Origin: JBGSTR01 sp963707135
GTDB lineage: Bacteria; Pseudomonadota; Gammaproteobacteria; Chromatiales; Chromatiaceae
Assembly: GCA_963707135.1 (NCBI GenBank)
Contig: CAVPOY010000035.1
Span: forward strand, 1-40,788
Length of the DNA: 40,788 nt
Direction: 5' to 3'
Shown: positions 8,432-17,552 of the stretch, piece after piece
Position numbering within the stretch: the first letter of the stretch is position 1
How the letters are laid out: each line of letters opens with the position of its first letter
Made by a program: the position numbers and the translations under genes
Notes under the pieces: generated by a model
The model's database searches: none
Told to the model about the DNA's origin: nothing
The model's input: only the letters and a program-made list of their open reading frames with translations

Positions 8432-9217
8432 TCAGTCCCGCGGGACCAGGTCCCGATAGGCGTGCCAGGTGGCGTGTCCGACCAGCGGCATGGCCACGAT
8501 CAGGCCGACGTAGTAGGTCAGGATCCCGATACCGACGAACATCACGATCAGCGCCGCCCAGAGAATCATGGCCTGCCAGTTCTTCCGGACAGCCGCGACG
8601 CTGGTGCGCATCGCGGTCAGGACGTCCACCGGCCGGTCCATCAGCATCGGCACCGTGATGGCGCTGATGCAGTAGGTAAAGACGGCGATCGCGCCGCCGA
8701 CGGCGATGCCGGTGAACAGAAAGAGGTTGTTCTCCCCGGACAGGAACACCACCGGGACGAAATTCTCCCAGGTCGGCACCGGGTTGTGGTAGGTCAGCGC
8801 GAACACCAGCAGTCCGAGCAGCATCCAGACCAGAAGCACCATGACCAGGACGAGCGCCATCGCGCCGAGCTGTATCTCGTTGCGCCTCCAAGCCCTCAGC
8901 GCCTGGCAATACTCCACCGGCTTACCCTCCTCCAGGTTCTCGCTGATCTGGTAGAGGCCGATGCCGAGCATCGGGGCCACAAGAAAGAAGCCCGCCGCCA
9001 GCGCGGGGACGATGAAGAATAGGTCCCCGAACAGCAGGCCGAGGGTCATCAGCACGCTGATCAGGAAAAAGACCGCGCCGTAGGTCAGGCTGAACTTGGG
9101 CGCACGCTTCAGGTCCTCCCAACCCTTGCTGAGCCACTCCCACGGGCTCTCAAGGCTGATCTCGTTGACCCTCGGCGGGGCGGGCTGGGGTCGACTGGTG
9201 ACGGCAACATCGGCCAT
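8432..9217 (-). CDS. DUF2189 family integral membrane protein
   Basis: A 261-residue protein with a strong GGAGG ribosome binding site 8 bases before ATG 9217. After a soluble N-terminus with PWEWLSKGWEDLKRAP, the DUF2189 signature, there are about six hydrophobic helices. The phrase LAAGFFLVAPMLGIGLYQIS is also family-typical. The function is unknown; the family often sits near cytochrome oxidase genes. It starts 23 bases after the sco1 stop codon, so the two are very probably co-transcribed. The frame is intact. Confidence 0.85.
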   Translation of the reverse strand: MADVAVTSRPQPAPPRVNEISLESPWEWLSKGWEDLKRAPKFSLTYGAVFFLISVLMTLGLLFGDLFFIVPALAAGFFLVAPMLGIGLYQISENLEEGKPVEYCQALRAWRRNEIQLGAMALVLVMVLLVWMLLGLLVFALTYHNPVPTWENFVPVVFLSGENNLFLFTGIAVGGAIAVFTYCISAITVPMLMDRPVDVLTAMRTSVAAVRKNWQAMILWAALIVMFVGIGILTYYVGLIVAMPLVGHATWHAYRDLVPRD

Positions 9218-9240
9218 TGGGGTGTCCTCCGGAATAGTAG

Positions 9241-9921
9241 TCAGGATGTATGGTCGCGCTTGAGCTTAAGGAAATCGGCAGCGATCTTCTTGGCATCGTG
9301 CGGCGTGCTGAAGACCGCGGCAAACCGCCCCTCTGGGTCTATGAGCAGGATGGATGCCGAGTGGTCCATTAGGTAGCCCAGAGCCGTCTTCTCGCCCTCG
9401 ACCCGAGCGAACATCACGCCGAGCTGAGCGGCCAGTGCCTTTAACTGGACGTCGCTGCCGGTCGCGCCGATGAAGCGCGGATTGAAATGGCGGATGTACT
9501 TGCCCAGCCGCTCGGGGGTGTCGCGTTCGGGATCGACCGACACGAACAAGACCTCGGCCGGCGTACCCTCGCCCTCGGCCTGGTCCGCGAGGGCTCGGTC
9601 GACCGCCGCCAGGGTCGCAAGCATCATGGGGCAGACATCGGGGCAGCTGGTGTAGCCGAACGCGACGAAGGTCCAGTGGCCGAGCAGGTTGGCATTGTTG
9701 TACCCCCTGCCGTCCTGATCGGTCAGCGCGAAAGGGGCGAGCGTCCGCGGTTGCGGCAGCAGCGTCCCCTGCTGCAGGGTGGACTGGGGCTCCGCCCTCC
9801 AGGCATCGCGAAAGGTGGCGGCACCGAGCCAGACACCCGCCGCCACCGCCAGCACCGTTACCAACAGCGCGAGGCCGGTCGCGGCCCGTCCGCCGCGCGT
9901 CGGCGCATGATCAGTCCCCAT
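9241..9921 (-). CDS. SCO1/SenC-type copper chaperone for cytochrome oxidase
   Basis: A 226-residue membrane-anchored thioredoxin-fold protein that delivers copper to, or reduces the cysteines of, the CuA site of oxidase subunit II. An N-terminal anchor helix (about residues 14-36) is followed by the redox/copper motif CPDVC in FGYTSCPDVCPMML, then SVDPERDTPERL, and the copper-ligand His in YLMDHSASILLIDPEG. All three ligands (two Cys, one His) are present. GAGGAC upstream of ATG 9921 is a reasonable ribosome binding site. It is transcribed away from the subunit I-like gene at 10053 and towards DUF2189. Confidence 0.92.
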   Translation of the reverse strand: MGTDHAPTRGGRAATGLALLVTVLAVAAGVWLGAATFRDAWRAEPQSTLQQGTLLPQPRTLAPFALTDQDGRGYNNANLLGHWTFVAFGYTSCPDVCPMMLATLAAVDRALADQAEGEGTPAEVLFVSVDPERDTPERLGKYIRHFNPRFIGATGSDVQLKALAAQLGVMFARVEGEKTALGYLMDHSASILLIDPEGRFAAVFSTPHDAKKIAADFLKLKRDHTS

Positions 9922-10052
9922 GTGGAAAGTCCTCTACAGTCTGGTTTCGCCGTACCGAAACGGTTTTCCGCGGCAGCCTGCCGGATAGGTCCCTTCGCTT
10001 CACGGTTCCTTAGTCTCTAGAATGTCGCGCCAGTTTTGCTGAAAGCTAGGTA

Positions 10053-11432
10053 ATGACAATGGCTCTTCCAATGGAACCGGCGCTCGAGGCAGGACTCGAG
10101 GCACGAGACGACCGCTCTCGGCTGGCGACGGCCTGGCTTGGGCTCGGTGTCGCGGCGCTCGCGCTCGCGGGCATCTTCGCGCTGCTGCTGGTAGCGGCAA
10201 GGGCGCCCGGCACGGGCGCGCTGTTCCCGACCCAGGACTTCTTCCGTGTCGCGCTGATCGTGCATGTGGACCAGTCCGTTTTGATCTGGTTTCTCGCCTT
10301 CGCCGGCGTGCTCTGGAGCCTCGCGGCGAGGCCGGCGCCCCCGTGGTCCTGGCTTGCCTTCTGGGTCGCGACCGCCGGCTGCCTCTTGACCGCGGCCTCG
10401 CCGTTCCTGGGGGCCTCCGGCCCGCTGCTGAACAACTATGTTCCGGTGCTGGACCACCCGTTGTTCCTGTGGGCGCTGGCTATCTTCGCCGTCGGCGTGC
10501 TGCTGCACCTGCTGTCGTACCTCGGCCGGGTCGGCGGCGCCCCGTTGTGGCCGGATCCGCTCGCGGTCGGCACCTTCACGGCGGGCATCGCTACCCTGCT
10601 CGCGGCCGTGTCGCTTATCTGGACCTGGATCGGGCTGCCGGCGTCCTGGCAGGGCCAGGCCTATTACGAGTATCTGTTCTGGGGCCCCGGACACGCCCTG
10701 CAGTTTACCTACACTCAGGTCATGCTGGTGGCCTGGATCTGGGTTGCGCGCGCGGTCGGCCGGCCGTTGGGGCTGAGCGATCGAGCGCTCTGCGCGTTGC
10801 TGGTGCTCGGCGTTCTGCCTCTGCTGGTGGTGCCGGTCGTGCACGCCCTCTACGCGCCCGACAGCGCCGAGACGCGGCTGGCGTTCACCTGGCTGATGCA
10901 ATGGGGCAACGGCCTGGCCGCGGTGCCCGTCGGGCTGGCGGTTCTGGTTGCGCTGGTGCGCGCCCGCGGCACGGGCGTCGCGGCGACCGATTTGCCGGCG
11001 TACCGGTCCCTGGCCGCCTCGCTCACGCTGTTCGTCGCCGGTGGCGTGCTCGGGGTGCTCATCGCCGGCTCGAACACGGTCGTTCCGGCGCATTACCACG
11101 GCTCCATCGTCGGCGTCACGCTGGCCCTGATGGGACTGACCTATTATTTGCTGCCGCGGCTCGGACTCGGGCGAGCGGAAGGGCGTATGGCACGCTGGCA
11201 GCCCTGGGTCTACGGCGTCGGCCAGTTGCTCCACATCGGTGGGCTCGCGGCCTCCGGCGCGATGGGCATTCAGCGCAAGACGGCCGGCGCCGCTCAGGGT
11301 CTGGACGGCATCGCCGCCAAGGCCGCGATGGGGGTCATGGGGCTCGGCGGACTGCTGGCCGTGATCGGGGGCATCCTGTTCGTTCTGGTAGTGATCGGAG
11401 CGTTCGCGCGGCGCACCGGGAACCGGCGCTAG
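10053..11432 (+). CDS. Divergent heme-copper oxidase subunit I homologue
   Basis: A 459-residue protein with about 12 hydrophobic helices. It keeps parts of the subunit I pattern: His71 (IVHVDQSVLIWF, helix 2 low-spin heme ligand), His214 (WGPGHALQF, helix 6 CuB ligand), His264 (PVVHALYA, helix 7) and His347/His349 (PAHYHGSIVGVTL, helix 10). Helix 7 normally has two adjacent CuB histidines; here the first is Val. The cross-linked Tyr four residues after the helix 6 His is Phe. The CuB site therefore looks incomplete. The gene stands alone on the plus strand between ctaB and the divergent sco1, with no subunit II partner beside it. It may be a nonstandard oxidase, a nitric-oxide-reductase-like enzyme or an assembly or regulatory protein. 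Confidence 0.75.
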   Translation: MTMALPMEPALEAGLEARDDRSRLATAWLGLGVAALALAGIFALLLVAARAPGTGALFPTQDFFRVALIVHVDQSVLIWFLAFAGVLWSLAARPAPPWSWLAFWVATAGCLLTAASPFLGASGPLLNNYVPVLDHPLFLWALAIFAVGVLLHLLSYLGRVGGAPLWPDPLAVGTFTAGIATLLAAVSLIWTWIGLPASWQGQAYYEYLFWGPGHALQFTYTQVMLVAWIWVARAVGRPLGLSDRALCALLVLGVLPLLVVPVVHALYAPDSAETRLAFTWLMQWGNGLAAVPVGLAVLVALVRARGTGVAATDLPAYRSLAASLTLFVAGGVLGVLIAGSNTVVPAHYHGSIVGVTLALMGLTYYLLPRLGLGRAEGRMARWQPWVYGVGQLLHIGGLAASGAMGIQRKTAGAAQGLDGIAAKAAMGVMGLGGLLAVIGGILFVLVVIGAFARRTGNRR

Positions 11433-11450
11433 CCCGCCCAACGCCGGCCC

Positions 11451-11470
11451 GCGCGGCCCCGCGCGGCCCC
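11451..11470. repeat. Two tandem 10-bp GC repeats between convergent genes
   Basis: The decamer GCGCGGCCCC occurs twice in a row in the 68-base gap between the subunit I-like gene and ctaB, which converge here. It can fold into GC-rich structures and might help termination. No T run is present. Confidence 0.3.
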
Positions 11471-11500
11471 TGTTACTGCTCACGACCGCGCACATTCGGC

Positions 11501-12418
11501 TCAGCTTATCGGGGTCAGGGCGACCTGCAGGTAGTGATCGGCGAGCAGGAACGCGAACAACAGCATCAGGTACAGGATCGAGAAGCCGAAGGTGCGCATG
11601 GCGTGCCCGTCGCCCTCCTCGCGGTACAGGCGCCAGGCGTGGTAGACGAATAGGCCCCCGAGCCCGACCGCGCCCGCCAGATAGAGGTGCCCGCTCATGT
11701 GGCTCATGACGGGCATCAGCGAGACCACGAACAGCAGCAGCGTGTAGACCAGGATCTGGAGTTTCGTAAAGGCGACCCCGTGGGTGACCGGGAGCATGGG
11801 AATCCCGGCGCGTGCATACTCCTCGCGGCGCCTTATCGCGAGCGCCCAGAAGTGCGGCGGGGTCCAGACGAAGATCAGCAGCAGCAACAAGCCGGCATGG
11901 AGCGTGACCTCGCCGGTCACGGCGGTCCAGCCGAGCAGCGGCGGCGCGGCACCGGCGATTCCGCCCCAGACGATGTTTTGCGGTGTGCGCCGCTTCAGGT
12001 ACAGGGTATAGATCACCGCGTATCCGATGAAGGCGCAGAAGGTGAGCACCGCGGTCAGGGCGTTGACGAAGACCAGCAGAATCAGCATCGAGACCGCCAT
12101 CAGTCCCAGCGCAAAGCTCAAGGCGTGGGGCGCGTCGAGGTCGCCGCTCGGCAGGGGACGGTTGCGGGTGCGCTCCATGACCGCATCGATGCGCCGGTCG
12201 ACGACGTGGTTCAACGCGGCGCCGGCGGCGGACGCCAGCCCGATGCCCAGCAGGCCGAAGACCAACGGCTGCAACGGCACCATCCCCGGTGTCGAGAGCA
12301 ACATGCCGACCAGGGCCGTGAACAGGATCAGCGCCACCACCTTGGGCTTCGTCAGGTCGTAGTAACGCCGCCAGGCGATCGCTCCCGGTCGGGCGATACT
12401 GATCTCACTTGTGGCCAT
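11501..12418 (-). CDS. ctaB: Protoheme IX farnesyltransferase (heme O synthase)
   Basis: Converts protoheme to heme O by adding a farnesyl group, in the inner membrane. ATG 12418 (305 residues) is preferred over the longer frame because the protein then begins MATSEIS before the conserved YYDLTKPKVVALILFTALVG. The first prenyl-diphosphate motif is N-H-V-V-D-R-R-I-D-A-V-M-E-R-T-R-N-R-P-L, and the second conserved loop YLKRRTPQNIVWGGIAGAAP follows. The multiple membrane helices are typical of UbiA-superfamily enzymes. It overlaps the upstream CxxxC gene by 14 bases, leaving no room for ctaA, which in Pseudomonas-type clusters lies exactly here. Confidence 0.93.
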   Translation of the reverse strand: MATSEISIARPGAIAWRRYYDLTKPKVVALILFTALVGMLLSTPGMVPLQPLVFGLLGIGLASAAGAALNHVVDRRIDAVMERTRNRPLPSGDLDAPHALSFALGLMAVSMLILLVFVNALTAVLTFCAFIGYAVIYTLYLKRRTPQNIVWGGIAGAAPPLLGWTAVTGEVTLHAGLLLLLIFVWTPPHFWALAIRRREEYARAGIPMLPVTHGVAFTKLQILVYTLLLFVVSLMPVMSHMSGHLYLAGAVGLGGLFVYHAWRLYREEGDGHAMRTFGFSILYLMLLFAFLLADHYLQVALTPIS

Positions 12419-13044
12419 AGCTGGAACCCTTGATCCAATTCTTGGAGGCCTTGAGCAGGCGCTCCATGTCACTCAATGTGTCGTCCGGCGGGGCATCGGG
12501 CGCGTAGCGCATCATCAGATTGCCCATCGGATCGAGGATGTGGATCCGGCCGAGTGACGCCGCTCCCTGACCCAGCAGATCCAGCAGCCGCACGTCGCTC
12601 GCGGCATCGGTCACGGCGACCTGCATACCCTCGAATTCCCGCGCAAGCTCGGCGCCCAGATCCGCCGCCGCAGGGTCCGTCAGGATCAGCAGCCGCCCCG
12701 TGCTGACTTGATTCTCACCGAGCGCGAGGCGGATCTGGCGGATCGCGATCAGCTGGTTGCGGCACGCGTCCCCACAGTCGCCTCCGGCGAGATAGACCAG
12801 GGTCCAGCGGCCGGCCAGCGCGTCGCGGTCGAGCTCGGCGCCGTCGGGCGTGAACAGTCCGAGCCCCGGCGGCAAGGGTACGACGGGCTCGATGAGCTCC
12901 CCCTTGTTGCTACGGCCGGACGGCAGATACTCCGGGTTCAGGTAGAAGAACCAGGCGGCGATGACCGGGGCCGCAAAGACGGCGATCATCAGCCACAGAG
13001 GCGTCAGGCTGCGCCTCCGTCCACCGGCAGCCGTCGTCCTTCAT
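12405..13044 (-). CDS. Membrane-anchored thioredoxin-fold protein of the cox cluster (probably frameshifted near start)
   Basis: The body reads from an N-terminal helix (about MIAVFAAPVIAAWFFYLNPE) through GRWTLVYLAGGDCGDACRNQL, a Sco-like segment with a CGDAC cysteine pair, to LDPMGNLMMRYAPDA. Homologues sit between surf1 and ctaA/ctaB in many gammaproteobacterial cox clusters and are usually left as hypothetical; a role in oxidase metallation or heme insertion is inferred. The natural start is ATG 13044, which overlaps the surf1 stop as ATGA, but one extra base near 13025 shifts the frame before the anchor helix. Without that correction the first usable ATG is 12989. Confidence 0.7.
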
Positions 13045-13788
13045 GCCGTCAATCCCGAATCAGTGCCGAATCCGGCGCGCGTCAGGCTGAGCCGCAGCCA
13101 CAGCACCAGGGCGATCAGGGCGAAGGCAAACCACTGGATGGCGTACCCGATGTGCATGCCCTCCTTCGGCATCTCCCTGGGCCAGCTGCGCACGAAACCG
13201 TCGGGATCCGCCGGGTCCTGCAGGATCACCACCGGCTCCACCGGATGGCCCTTGGCGGCGGCATAGAGCTCGACCGTCAGATAGGGCCAGCGCGCGCCCC
13301 ACCCCTTAGCCGCGTCCGCCCCCCCATGAAGCACCAGGGCCGGAGGCAGCGGCACGTGGGCCTCGCCGCGGACCTGTACCGGATCCCCGGGCACCGGCGC
13401 CGGCGGTCGGGCTGCCGTCGGCCGCAGCCGGAATCCAGCCCCGGTTCACCAGCACGCGCAGATCGGTCCCCTCGATGCGCAGGGGCGTTATCACATGAAA
13501 GCCGGTCCGGTTGGCCTGACGGCGGTTCTCGATCAGGATCTGTCCGTCGGACTCGAAGGTTCCCCGCGCCAACAGCGTTCGGAATCGCAACGCGTCCGGG
13601 TCGGCGACGGGCCCGACAAGCTCGAATGGCGGCATCCCGACGCGCTCGCTAAGCACCCGGGCCTGCTCGCGCTTCTGCTCCGCCCGGTCCAACTGCCAGA
13701 TCCCCAGTGCGACGAACAGCGAAATCGGCAGCGCGAGCAGCAGGGCCGGCCCCCACCGAAATCGAAATTCGAGGTCGCTAAACCGCAT
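13041..13788 (-). CDS. SURF1 family cytochrome oxidase assembly protein (frameshifted)
   Basis: Surf1 binds heme A and helps insert it into subunit I. The N-terminal half (ATG 13788) has the first membrane helix and the signature ALGIWQLDRAEQKR, then IENRRQANRTGFHVITPL and VLVNRGWIPA. The C-terminal half lies in another frame and ends with the second helix after EGMHIGYAIQWFAFALIALV. The switch is at about 13385-13425, in the GC-rich stretch after GWIPA. Both halves are well conserved, so a single-base sequence error is more likely than a dead gene. The stop overlaps the next start (ATGA). The expected corrected length is about 248 residues. Confidence 0.85.
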
Positions 13789-13884
13789 CTGGGTGCTATA
13801 TTCCTGAGTAGGGCGCACCGTTATTCCGTCCGCGATGCGCCCGTCGACGTTCCGTCAAGATCCAAGGGGTACACCATGGAATTC

Positions 13885-14093
13885 ATGTATCAAGCTGCCG
13901 GTCCTGCTCGTCCTTGCCTTCATCGTCTTCTCGCTGGGGCAGGGCATGTATTTCCTCGCGAAAGACGATGGCGACGTGGACAAGACCCGCGTGGTCAGAG
14001 GCGCTGACCGTGCGTATCGTCCTGTCGCTGACCCTGTTCGGGCTGCTCTTCCTTGGGTACTTTCTGGGAATACTGCAGCCTCACGGCATGTAA
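13885..14093 (+). CDS. DUF2909 twin-transmembrane protein (frameshifted)
   Basis: A small two-helix membrane protein found beside coxC in gammaproteobacterial oxidase clusters; its function is unknown. It is readable only by changing frame twice. The segment KLPVLLVLAFIVFSLGQGMY then FLAKDDGDVDKTRVV gives helix 1 and its loop, and ALTVRIVLSLTLFGLLF then LGYFLGILQPHGM gives helix 2 and the family-typical PHG ending. Frame switches are at about 13888 (just after the start) and about 14000. ATG 13885 or 13876 could be the start. It lies on the strand opposite to the cox genes, converging with coxC across a hairpin. Confidence 0.7.
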
Positions 14094-14100
14094 GACCAAA

Positions 14101-14130
14101 GATCCGGAAGGGCTTGCGCCCGCCCGGATC
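14101..14130. terminator. Strong hairpin between convergent DUF2909 and coxC genes
   Basis: GATCCGG (14101-14107) pairs with CCGGATC (14124-14130), and GGGC (14110-14113) pairs with GCCC (14118-14121) around a TTGC loop, with one 2x2 internal mismatch. It begins 8 bases after the DUF2909 stop and 48 bases past the coxC stop. It is placed to end transcription from both sides, though a clear T run is missing. Confidence 0.55.
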
Positions 14131-14177
14131 CCAGATCCCGCGGCCACGCTCGCGCGTAGCCGCGCTTTGTGCTTCGC

Positions 14178-15057
14178 CTACAACCAGTAGACGAAGATGA
14201 ACAGACCTAACCAGACCACGTCGACGAAGTGCCAGTACCAGGCCACCGCCTCGAACGCGAAGTGGTTGTGGGGCGAGAAGTGGCCCTTTATCGCGCGGCC
14301 GAGTATGGCCATGAGCATGATGGCCCCCATCGTGACGTGGAAGCCGTGGAAGCCGGTCAGCATGTAGAAGGTCGAACCGTAGACCCCGGACTCCAGCGTC
14401 AGGTTCAGCTCGTGGTAGGCATGACGGTACTCGTAGGCCTGCAGCGCAACGAAGAGCAGACCCAGCGCGATGGTCAACGCGAGCCCTCGAACGAGCTTCT
14501 GCTGGTTGTTTTCCTTCAGTCCCCAGTGCGCCCAGGTCACGGTCGCGCCGGACGGTGAGCAGGATCAGGGTGTTGATCGCGGGGATGCCCCAGGCGCCCA
14601 TGGGGGTGAATTCGCCGCCCACCTGCTCGGGGCCGGCGCTAGGCCAGGCCGCGACGAACTGGTTGTAGAGCAGGTCCTTGGTGGCCCCGAGATAGCCCTC
14701 GCCCCCCAACCAGGGCAGCGCGATGGTACGGATGTAGAACAGGGCGCCGAAGAAGCTCAGAAAAAAGAACACCTCCGAGGCGATGAACCAGAACATCCCC
14801 TGGCGGAACGAGCGGTCGACCTGCTCGTTGTACCGGTCGGTCATGTTCTCCTTGATCACGTCGCCGAACCACCCGTAGAACATGACACAGAGCAGGACGA
14901 ACCCGGCGAGGATCATCCAGCCGCCGGCACCCACGTGGTTGATGGCAAGCGCGGTCCCGGCGAGCATGAGGAATACGGCCAGCATGGCCGTGATCGGCCA
15001 GGGGCTGCCTTCCGGTACGTAATAGGCCTTTGGGCCATGATGGGCAGTACTACTCAT
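14178..15057 (-). CDS. coxC: Cytochrome c oxidase subunit III (frameshifted)
   Basis: Subunit III stabilises the oxidase core and supports D-channel proton uptake. The N-terminal part from ATG 15057 has MFWFIASEVFFFLSFFGALF, and the C-terminal part has FYMLTGFHGFHVTMGAIML and FEAVAWYWHFVDVVWLGLF, all family hallmarks including the conserved Glu and His residues. The two parts are in different frames. The switch is at about 14553, where one extra base separates INTLILLT from SGATVTWAHW. The corrected length is about 292 residues, as expected, so a sequence error is likely. It follows ctaG by 40 bases. Confidence 0.9.
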
Positions 15058-15097
15058 GCGCTCTGGATCCTCTCGGTATTGGTTGTAATCGTCAGGC

Positions 15098-15679
15098 TCA
15101 GTTCGCGGCCGCGAGCGCCTCGGGCTCCGAGATGCGCAGCACGCTGTAGGAAAGCGTCAGCGAGTTAATGTCCGCGGGCAGGTCCGGGGACACCGAGAAG
15201 CGCAGCGGCATCTCCGTGCGCTCGTTGCCGGCCAGGGTCTGCTGGTTGAAGCAGAAGCACTCCATCTTGGAGAAGAAGCCCGTGGCCTGCCACGGGGCGA
15301 TGCTGGGGATCGCCTGACCGGTTATCTGGCGCCCGGAGCGGTTCTCGGCCACGAACTGGACCAGGTAGCTTTCACCCGGCCGAACCCGCAGCATTCGCTC
15401 CTCGGGCTCCAACCGCCAGGGCAGGTCCGGGTGGACCGTGGTGTCGAACTTTACGGTCACCCAGCGGTCCTGTACCTCGCCGGTTGAGGCCGTACCCGCC
15501 GGTACCCCGACGGCCGCCCGCTGCTCCACCGACTGTACGCCAGTCACCTGACACAAGAGGCCGTAAAGCGGGACCATCGCAAAACCGAAGCCGAACATGC
15601 CGAGCGCCAGCCCGGACAGCAGCAGCAGCGTGCGGCGCTTGCGCTTCTCGGCGGATAGCGTGTCAACCGGCTCGGTCAT
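15098..15679 (-). CDS. ctaG: Cox11/CtaG copper chaperone for the CuB site
   Basis: Delivers copper to the CuB centre of subunit I from the periplasmic side. From ATG 15679 it has 193 residues: a short cytoplasmic start, one membrane helix (about residues 16-35), and a periplasmic immunoglobulin-like domain. The copper motif CFCF is present in FFSKMECFCFNQQTLAGNE, as are VQFVAENRSGRQITGQAIPS and the C-terminal LTLSYS. Its ATG overlaps the stop of the upstream 47-residue gene as ATGA, implying translational coupling. The frame is intact. Confidence 0.93.
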   Translation of the reverse strand: MTEPVDTLSAEKRKRRTLLLLSGLALGMFGFGFAMVPLYGLLCQVTGVQSVEQRAAVGVPAGTASTGEVQDRWVTVKFDTTVHPDLPWRLEPEERMLRVRPGESYLVQFVAENRSGRQITGQAIPSIAPWQATGFFSKMECFCFNQQTLAGNERTEMPLRFSVSPDLPADINSLTLSYSVLRISEPEALAAAN

Positions 15680-15819
15680 TGGAGACCCGCGATCATATTG
15701 AACATGCCTTTCCAGAACGGAACGGAGCTCAAGAGCATGAACAGGGCGAAGCCCGCCAGTATCCAGGCGAGGCGCACATTGCGGCGCCGCTGCTCGGGGT
15801 TGATTTCGGTTTTCGTCAT
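15676..15819 (-). CDS. Cytochrome oxidase small assembly protein, 47 residues
   Basis: A small gene filling the gap between coxA and ctaG. The sequence starts MTKTEINPEQRRRNVRLAW and continues with one membrane helix (ILAGFALFMLLSSVPFW) and a short tail ending IAGLQ. Small single-helix proteins with this layout occupy the same place in many proteobacterial cox operons. An in-frame ATG at 15825 is an alternative start. The stop overlaps the ctaG start by four bases (ATGA), strong support that it is translated. Confidence 0.8.
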   Translation of the reverse strand: MTKTEINPEQRRRNVRLAWILAGFALFMLLSSVPFWKGMFNMIAGLQ

Positions 15820-15870
15820 TGACATCTCGCTGGACCGGCGGCGGGTGAAGCCCACCCACCGCCGAGTCGA

Positions 15871-17473
15871 TTAGGACGCGAGCTTGGGTGCCGTGGTCCA
15901 GCTGTGGAACGGCGGCGGCGACGGCAGCTCCCATTCCAGCCCCTTCGCGCCCTCCCACACCCGAGCCTCCGCCTGCTTACCGCCGCGGATGGCCTTGATG
16001 ATGATGTAGAGCAGCAGCAGGTGGCTGAGCCCGAACACGAACGCGCGCCAGACTCGAGACCATGTTGAACTCGGTGAACATCACGTTGTAGTCGACGATG
16101 CGCCGCGGCATCCCCGCCAGCCCGATGAAGTGCTGCGGGAAGAAGGTGATGTTGAAGCTGATCACGTTGACCCAGAAGAAGATCTTCGCCAGCTTCTCGT
16201 CATACATGTGCCCGGTCCATTTGGGGAGCCAATAGAACACGCCGGCGAACAGGCCGAAGACCGCGCCGGGAAGCAGCACATAGTGGAAGTGGGCCACGAC
16301 GAACATGGAATCGTGGTACTGCATGTCCGCCGGGACGACGGCGAGCATGATGCCCGTCAGCCCGCCGAAGGAGAACATCAGCAGGATGCCGACGGCGAAG
16401 AGCATCGGGGTCTCGAAGGTCATCGAGCCCTTCCACATGGTCGCCATGTAGTTGAAGACCATCAGTCCGACCGGAATGGAGATGATGATGGTGCCGATCA
16501 TGAAGTAGCTGACCGCGCCCAGCGACATGCCGATGGTGTACTGGTGGTGGGCCCAGACCACCATGCCGATGACCATGATCGCGATCATGGCGCCCACCAG
16601 CGAGTGGTAGCCGAACAGCGGCTTGCGGGCGAAGGTCGGGATGATCGAGGCCAGCACGCCGAAGGACGGCAGGATCAGGATGTAGACCTCCGGGTGGCCG
16701 AAGAACCAGAACAGGTGCTGGAACAGCACCGGGTCACCGCCGCCGGCCGCGTTGAAGAAGCTGGTGCCGAAGTGGCGGTCGAACAGCAGCATGGTGACGC
16801 CGCCCGCGAGTACCGGGACCACCAGGATCAGCAGGAAGGCAGTCACCAGCCAGGTCCAGACGAAGATCGGCATGTCCAGGAGCCGCATGCCGGGCGCGCG
16901 CATGTTGAAAATGGTGACGATGATGTTGATCGAGGCCAGCACCGAGGAGATGCCGAGCAGATGGATGCCGAAAATCAGGAAGTCCATCGACATGCCGACC
17001 TGCAGCGACAACGGCGGATACAGGGTCCAGCCGGTGTTGATCTGGGTGCCGCCGCCCGGGAAGAAGGGCACGACGAAGGACAGGATCAGCATGGTCGCGG
17101 CCGCGGGGAGGATCCAGAAGCTCAGGTTATTCAGACGCGGCAGGGCCATGTCCGGGGCGCCGATCATCAGCGGGATCATCCAGTTGGCCAGACCGGCAGC
17201 GGCCGGCATAACGGCGCCGAAGATCATCAGCAGGGCGTGGTTGGTGACCAGATTGTTGTAGAGGTCAGGCTCCAGCAACTGCAGCCCGGGCATGAACAGC
17301 TCCGCGCGGATCAGCATGGCGCTGGCGCCGCCGGCAAACAGCATGGTGAGGGCGAACATCAGGTACATGGTCCCGATGTCCTTGTGGTTGGTAGAGAACA
17401 ACCAGCGCTTCAGGCCCCTCGGCGGGCCGTGATGCTCGTGTTCGTGCTCGAGATCGATGGTTGCAGTCGTCAT
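15871..17473 (-). CDS. coxA: Cytochrome c oxidase subunit I (frameshifted near C-terminus)
   Basis: Catalytic subunit reducing oxygen to water while pumping protons. Ligands seen: His79 and His397 (heme a), His260 and His309/His310 (CuB), His395 (heme a3), with Tyr264 in the cross-link position. Glu262 (HPEVY) and Asp108 with the following Asn residues (APDMALPRLNN) indicate a complete D channel. The K-channel lysine is absent: the segment is IPVGLMVFNY, with Met338 where Paracoccus has Lys354. The frame breaks at about 16050 after NMVSSL; the other frame continues through the last helix (FVFGLSHLLLLYIIIKAI) to the TAA at 15871-15873, giving about 533 residues. GAGGT lies 8 bases before the ATG. 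Confidence 0.95.
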
Positions 17474-17552
17474 GGCGGTCTACCTCTGATTAGGCGGTCT
17501 CGGTCCGCAGCGGACCGCGAATCCAAACAAATTCCTTAAGGCTCAAGTCGAG

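Noticed and set aside
16130..17539. 469-codon open frame on the plus strand
   Set aside because: It is the complement of coxA; its His/Asp/Gln-rich translation is a by-product of membrane-protein codons on the other strand.
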